NCBI GenBank assembly: GCA_017397605.1
Contig: JAFQII010000163.1
Location: 1-7,528, forward strand
Length of the DNA stretch: 7,528 nucleotides
Direction of reading: 5' to 3'
Origin: Clostridia bacterium
Lineage (GTDB): Bacteria > Bacillota > Clostridia > Oscillospirales > CAG-382
Each line of letters opens with the position of its first letter. Positions within the stretch are counted from its first letter, which is position 1. Of this stretch, positions 6,516 to 7,528 are shown one piece after another. A model generated the notes under the pieces. The model searched no databases. It saw only the letters and a list, made by a program, of their open reading frames with translations, and was not told the origin of the DNA. Made by a program: the position numbers and the translations under genes.

Positions 6516-6674
6516 TTGTTACAAAAACAACTTTTCGTTTGCGCACGAACAGTCCGCAAAGCGGGCGGGTGCGCAACTTCATTTCGCAAAAGCGAACTTC
6601 ATTTTGATGAGGCACATCAAACTTCATTTGTCCGTAAGGACAACTTCATGTGCCGCAGGCACACGCTACTTCGT
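6516..6674. repeat. Array of short hairpins joined by an 8-nt linker (ATGAAGTT on the minus strand)
   Basis: The plus-strand linker AACTTCAT occurs exactly at 6575, 6595, 6620 and 6642. Diverged copies lie at 6529 (AACTTTTCG) and 6667 (TACTTCGT). Each interval is a different perfect stem: TTCGC-AAAA-GCGAA (6583-6596), TTTGATG-AGGCA-CATCAAA (6603-6621), TTGTCC-GTAA-GGACAA (6628-6643) and GTGCC-GCA-GGCAC (6650-6662). Two more are TTGTT/AACAA (6516-6530) and a longer compound hairpin with TTGCGCAC and GTGCGCAA arms (6539-6576). Most stems begin TT and end AA, using the linker edges. Stem sequences differ completely while pairing is kept, and linkers are conserved. The array runs into the last codons and stop of the upstream methyltransferase gene. 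Confidence 0.85.
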
Positions 6675-7523
6675 CCAGCGGCTTGCCGCACCGCAGGGAA
6701 GCGGAATGCCGCTTGCGACAACGGGCAGGCCGAGCTCGTCGCTTTCGACCTTGCCGCCAAAGCGCTGCATGTGGCGGTTTAAAACGTATCCGTTGGTCGA
6801 CGGCGAAAGCCCCGTGGTGTACGAATTGAGGATGACAAACAGCGGATCGTCCGACAAAACACCGCAGACCAATTCCACCAAGCCGTCCAGGCTCTCTTCG
6901 ATTACCCAGCGCTCGCCGTTCGGGCCTCTGCCAAACGAGGGCGGGTCGAGAATGACCGCGTCGTAACGGTTGCCGCGTCTGATCTCGCGCTGGACGAATT
7001 TTGCGCAGTCGTCCACGATGTAGCGGATACGGTCGGAGGGGATGTTCGACAGCGCGGCGTTCTGCTTGGCACGTGCGACCATGCCCTTGGAGGCGTCGAC
7101 GTGGCAGACAAATGCACCTGCTTTTGCCGCCGCGACGGAAGCGCCGCCTGTGTAGGCAAACAAATTGAGCAACTTGATCTCGCGTCCTGCATTTTTGATC
7201 AGCTCGGAGAACCAATCCCAGTTTGCCGCCTGCTCGGGGAACAAGCCCGTATGCTTAAAGCCCATCGGGGACAGCAAAAATTTGAGATCGCCGTAGGAAA
7301 CGGTCCACTCCTCGGGAATGTCTTTTTTGATCCATTCGCCGCCGCCGCGGTTACTGCGGCGGTAGATGCCGTCCGCTTTTTTCCATTCGGCGCGCTTTTT
7401 GTCGCCGCCCCAGATGATCTGCGGATCGGGACGGATGAGGACGTGTTCGCCCCATCGCTCCAACCGTTCGCCGTCTGCGGCGTCCAGCAATATATAGTCT
7501 TTCCAGTTATTTGCGACAAACAT
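6666..7523 (-). CDS. Class I SAM-dependent methyltransferase, RlmI-like (COG1092 type)
   Basis: The product is 285 residues, a cytoplasmic methyltransferase probably acting on RNA. The N-terminal third carries RRSNRGGGEW (55-64) and GLFPEQAANWDWF (93-105), conserved in this family before the Rossmann fold. SAM motif I is LNLFAYTGGASVAAAKAGA (119-137), followed by HVDASKGMV (141-149), DDCAKFV (171-177) and motif IV LDPPSFGRG (192-200). The family includes the 23S rRNA m5C methyltransferase RlmI and the RlmK half of RlmKL. The N-terminal PUA domain of RlmI is absent. The strand after motif IV reads VILNSYTTGLS (230-240) without the cysteine that m5C enzymes use there, so an m5C activity is not supported. 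The substrate is unknown. Only 5 nt upstream of the start are visible, so its ribosome site cannot be judged. The C-terminal RWTK and stop TAG fall in a degenerate linker of the adjacent repeat array. Confidence 0.88.
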   Translation of the reverse strand: MFVANNWKDYILLDAADGERLERWGEHVLIRPDPQIIWGGDKKRAEWKKADGIYRRSNRGGGEWIKKDIPEEWTVSYGDLKFLLSPMGFKHTGLFPEQAANWDWFSELIKNAGREIKLLNLFAYTGGASVAAAKAGAFVCHVDASKGMVARAKQNAALSNIPSDRIRYIVDDCAKFVQREIRRGNRYDAVILDPPSFGRGPNGERWVIEESLDGLVELVCGVLSDDPLFVILNSYTTGLSPSTNGYVLNRHMQRFGGKVESDELGLPVVASGIPLPCGAASRWTK

Positions 7524-7528
7524 ACTTA

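Larger units (their letters stand above)
6369..6665. other. Non-coding repeat-rich gap between methyltransferase and ecfA
   Basis: This 297-nt gap holds the heptamer repeat, the 14-bp inverted repeat, the GC-rich palindromes and the hairpin array. Almost no plain sequence is left over. I see no convincing -35/-10 promoter on the minus strand, although the downstream operon needs one if it is not read through from the methyltransferase gene. No terminal inverted repeats or target-site duplication could be identified at the ends. Confidence 0.7.

Noticed and set aside
6365..6627. Small minus-strand frames of 68 and 74 codons in the intergenic repeat region
   Set aside because: Their sequence is simply the translation of linkers (MKF, EMK, NEV) and heptamers (HSSLFTLH). 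They have no ribosome site and no protein-like composition.
6516..6674. CRISPR array
   Set aside because: The conserved unit is only 8 nt and the intervals are self-complementary hairpins of 12-17 nt, not spacers. No cas genes are present.
7337..7362. GC-rich inverted repeat within the methyltransferase gene as a regulatory element
   Set aside because: It encodes the conserved RRSNRGGG segment, so the codons for Arg and Gly explain it.

Overview
All recognisable genes in this window lie on the minus strand, so transcription runs from the right edge (7528) to the left edge (1). Gene content points to a low-GC-lineage Gram-positive bacterium (Bacillota, probably class Clostridia, Oscillospiraceae-like) with moderately GC-rich DNA. 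The clues are the ecfA1-ecfA2-ecfT-truA gene order, a protein that looks like the DUF5711 family, a CvpA-family protein, PgsA, and a Clp ATPase that starts with a zinc-binding (CxxC...CxxC) segment. The taxon is inferred from gene content, not from a marker-gene search.

In transcription order the layout is as follows. (1) 7523-6666: a class I SAM-dependent methyltransferase of the COG1092/RlmI-like type. (2) 6665-6369: a 297-bp non-coding interval packed with structured repeats. It holds an array of short hairpins joined by an 8-nt linker (ATGAAGTT on the transcribed strand), a GC-rich palindrome, a perfect 14-bp inverted repeat, and a heptamer tandem repeat that ends 7 bases before the next start codon. 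(3) 6368-3095: the energy-coupling-factor module, with the two ATPases fused into one 572-residue protein (EcfA1-EcfA2), then EcfT, then TruA. (4) 3076-1: a DUF5711-like membrane-anchored protein, a CvpA-family membrane protein, the phosphatidylglycerophosphate synthase PgsA, and the N-terminal 171 residues of a Clp-type AAA+ ATPase cut off by the window edge.

The seven genes from ecfA to clp look like one translationally coupled operon. ecfA/ecfT overlap by 7 nt. ecfT/truA, DUF5711/cvpA and pgsA/clp each overlap by 4 nt (ATGA). The other two gaps are 18 and 29 nt. Functionally the operon mixes vitamin/micronutrient import (ECF module; no substrate-binding EcfS is present here, so the module may be shared), tRNA pseudouridylation, membrane lipid synthesis and protein quality control.

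No complete new system is evident in the genes. The most unusual material is the structured intergenic repeat element between the methyltransferase and ecfA. It appears to supply the end of one gene and to abut the start codon of the other, leaving ecfA with no visible Shine-Dalgarno sequence.
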